From Sphingopyxis sp. (GTDB taxonomy: Bacteria > Pseudomonadota > Alphaproteobacteria > Sphingomonadales > Sphingomonadaceae): a stretch of DNA of 64,000 nt. The translations under genes were made by a program, and so were the position numbers. Below the pieces are notes generated by a model. That model saw only the letters and a list, made by a program, of their open reading frames with translations, was not told the origin of the DNA and made no database searches. Positions 63,196 to 64,000 of the stretch are shown one piece after another. Each line of letters begins with the position of its first letter. Position 1 is the first letter of the stretch. The stretch lies in assembly GCA_016463225.1 (NCBI GenBank), contig JAEMRT010000011.1, positions 1 to 64,000 on the forward strand. Direction: 5' to 3'.

Positions 63196-64000
63196 CAAAC
63201 CGCCCAAGGCAGCCTGATTTCGGCGCGAAACAGTGCCGGCGTCAGCTTGGTCTCGAACGAGCTTTGCGGACCGAAGCGCGCTGCGAGCCGCTCCGTCACA
63301 TTGCGCAATCCGATCCGGCTGCCTGGCCGCGGAGACGCCTCATCGATCGAACAAAGATCATTTTCGACCCGGATCCCCAGTTGCGTCCCTTCGCGCCACG
63401 CCGTGATCCGGATCCCGACTTCACCGGTGCAGGGCTCGACCCCATGTTTGACTGCGTTTTCGACGAGCGGCTGGAGCAGGAGATTCGGAACGAGGGCGTG
63501 CAACGCCGCCTCTTCGACATCGATCGTGAAACGCATCCGATCGGGAAAACGCTCGCGCTCGATTTCCAGATAATCCTCCTGCAATTCGAGCTCGGCCGCG
63601 AGCGTCACATCCTTTAGCGGATCAAGTTCGAGCGTCTGGCGCAGGAAGGTCGACAGCGAGAACATCATCCGCTGCGCCCGCGCCGTCGCCCCCTCCTCGA
63701 CCAGTCCCATCGCGGAATTGAGCGTGTTGAACAGGAAGTGCGGATTGATTTGATAGCGCAGCGCACGCATCTGCGCCGACAGCGCCTCCTCGCGGGCGAG
63801 CGCCAGACTGCGCTCGCGATCGCGGACATCGAAGCTGTAGATCATCGCGATATACAGGCACGACCAGCCGAAAAACATCGAGGTGCTGGAAATCATCGTG
63901 TGCCCGAACTGGACATTGTCGAAGACCCAGGTGACCGGCCGCGCCATCCACAGATAAATGAAGAAGTCGAAGACGCTGTAGATCGCTGCCGCCAGAATCG
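63195..64000 (-). CDS. LytS-type sensor histidine kinase (N-terminus beyond right edge)
   Basis: The frame is open to the right edge, so the protein is cut at its N-terminus; at least 267 residues are visible. Two or more membrane helices occur near the edge (IYSVFDFFIYLWMARPVTW and STSMFFGWSCLYIAMIYS). The His_kinase domain follows, with the phospho-His in RYQINPHFLFNTLNSAMG. The ATP-binding part has LLLQPLVENAVKHGVEP (N box) and SRIGLRNVTERLAARFG (G box). It should phosphorylate the adjacent LytTR regulator. The signal sensed is unknown. Confidence 0.93.
   Translation of the reverse strand, partial: ILAAAIYSVFDFFIYLWMARPVTWVFDNVQFGHTMISSTSMFFGWSCLYIAMIYSFDVRDRERSLALAREEALSAQMRALRYQINPHFLFNTLNSAMGLVEEGATARAQRMMFSLSTFLRQTLELDPLKDVTLAAELELQEDYLEIERERFPDRMRFTIDVEEAALHALVPNLLLQPLVENAVKHGVEPCTGEVGIRITAWREGTQLGIRVENDLCSIDEASPRPGSRIGLRNVTERLAARFGPQSSFETKLTPALFRAEIRLPWAV

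Noticed and set aside
61120-63573. 817-codon open frame on the plus strand
   Set aside because: Antisense to the ferredoxin reductase, response regulator and kinase, whose motifs are complete on the other strand.

Overview
The window is a 64 kb stretch of a high-GC alphaproteobacterial chromosome, most likely from the Sphingomonadaceae and close to Sphingopyxis. The evidence is a full exosortase-A (XrtA) exopolysaccharide locus of the sphingomonad type, a C-minus L31, and a conserved rpsB-to-fabZ cluster from which the lipid A genes are absent, as expected in bacteria that carry glycosphingolipids instead of LPS. Assignments rest on motifs and gene order read by eye; no database search was run. 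No tRNA, rRNA, CRISPR array, insertion sequence or prophage was seen.

Region 1 (1-15558) is the XrtA locus. On the minus strand an acyl-CoA ligase and a PLP-dependent decarboxylase are followed by an operator-like gap. Then comes the assembly operon: outer-membrane export lipoprotein, chain-length protein, tyrosine autokinase, outer-membrane beta-barrel, AAA ATPase, polysaccharide deacetylase, FemAB-like protein, glycosyltransferase and the start of xrtA, cut by the left edge. Divergently on the plus strand lie a second FemAB/GNAT protein, an acyl carrier protein and two exosortase-associated hydrolases. Together with the ligase and decarboxylase these look like a small carrier-protein pathway with no known product.

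Region 2 (15555-33246) is mixed metabolism: a secreted NTF2-like protein, trxB, a methyltransferase, a caspase-like protease, trhO, a GMC oxidoreductase with a four-Cys motif, a TPR protein, malate synthase G, a stand-alone WYL-like protein, a five-gene operon with M20 hydrolase, astA, astB, a spermidine-synthase-like protein and rlpA (arginine succinyltransferase catabolism), a small membrane protein behind a perfect sigma-54 site, and two convergent alpha/beta hydrolases.

Region 3 (33306-53165) holds an MHS-type transporter, an RhlE-like helicase, glpK and rpmE. It continues with the essential block fabZ, skp, bamA, rseP, dxr, cdsA, uppS, frr, pyrH, tsf, rpsB (listed left to right, transcribed leftward), then pssA-psd and icd. 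It joins translation, UMP kinase, isoprenoid and phospholipid synthesis and outer-membrane assembly.

Region 4 (53314-64000) carries a CPA2 cation/proton antiporter, an M16 peptidase, a nitrilase-family amidase, a small secreted membrane protein, a Nudix hydrolase, a DUF4126-like membrane protein, a ferredoxin reductase, and a LytTR response regulator with its histidine kinase, which runs off the right edge. Several intergenic gaps hold long perfect or near-perfect palindromes of at least four sequence types, typical of dispersed palindromic repeats and often placed at gene ends.
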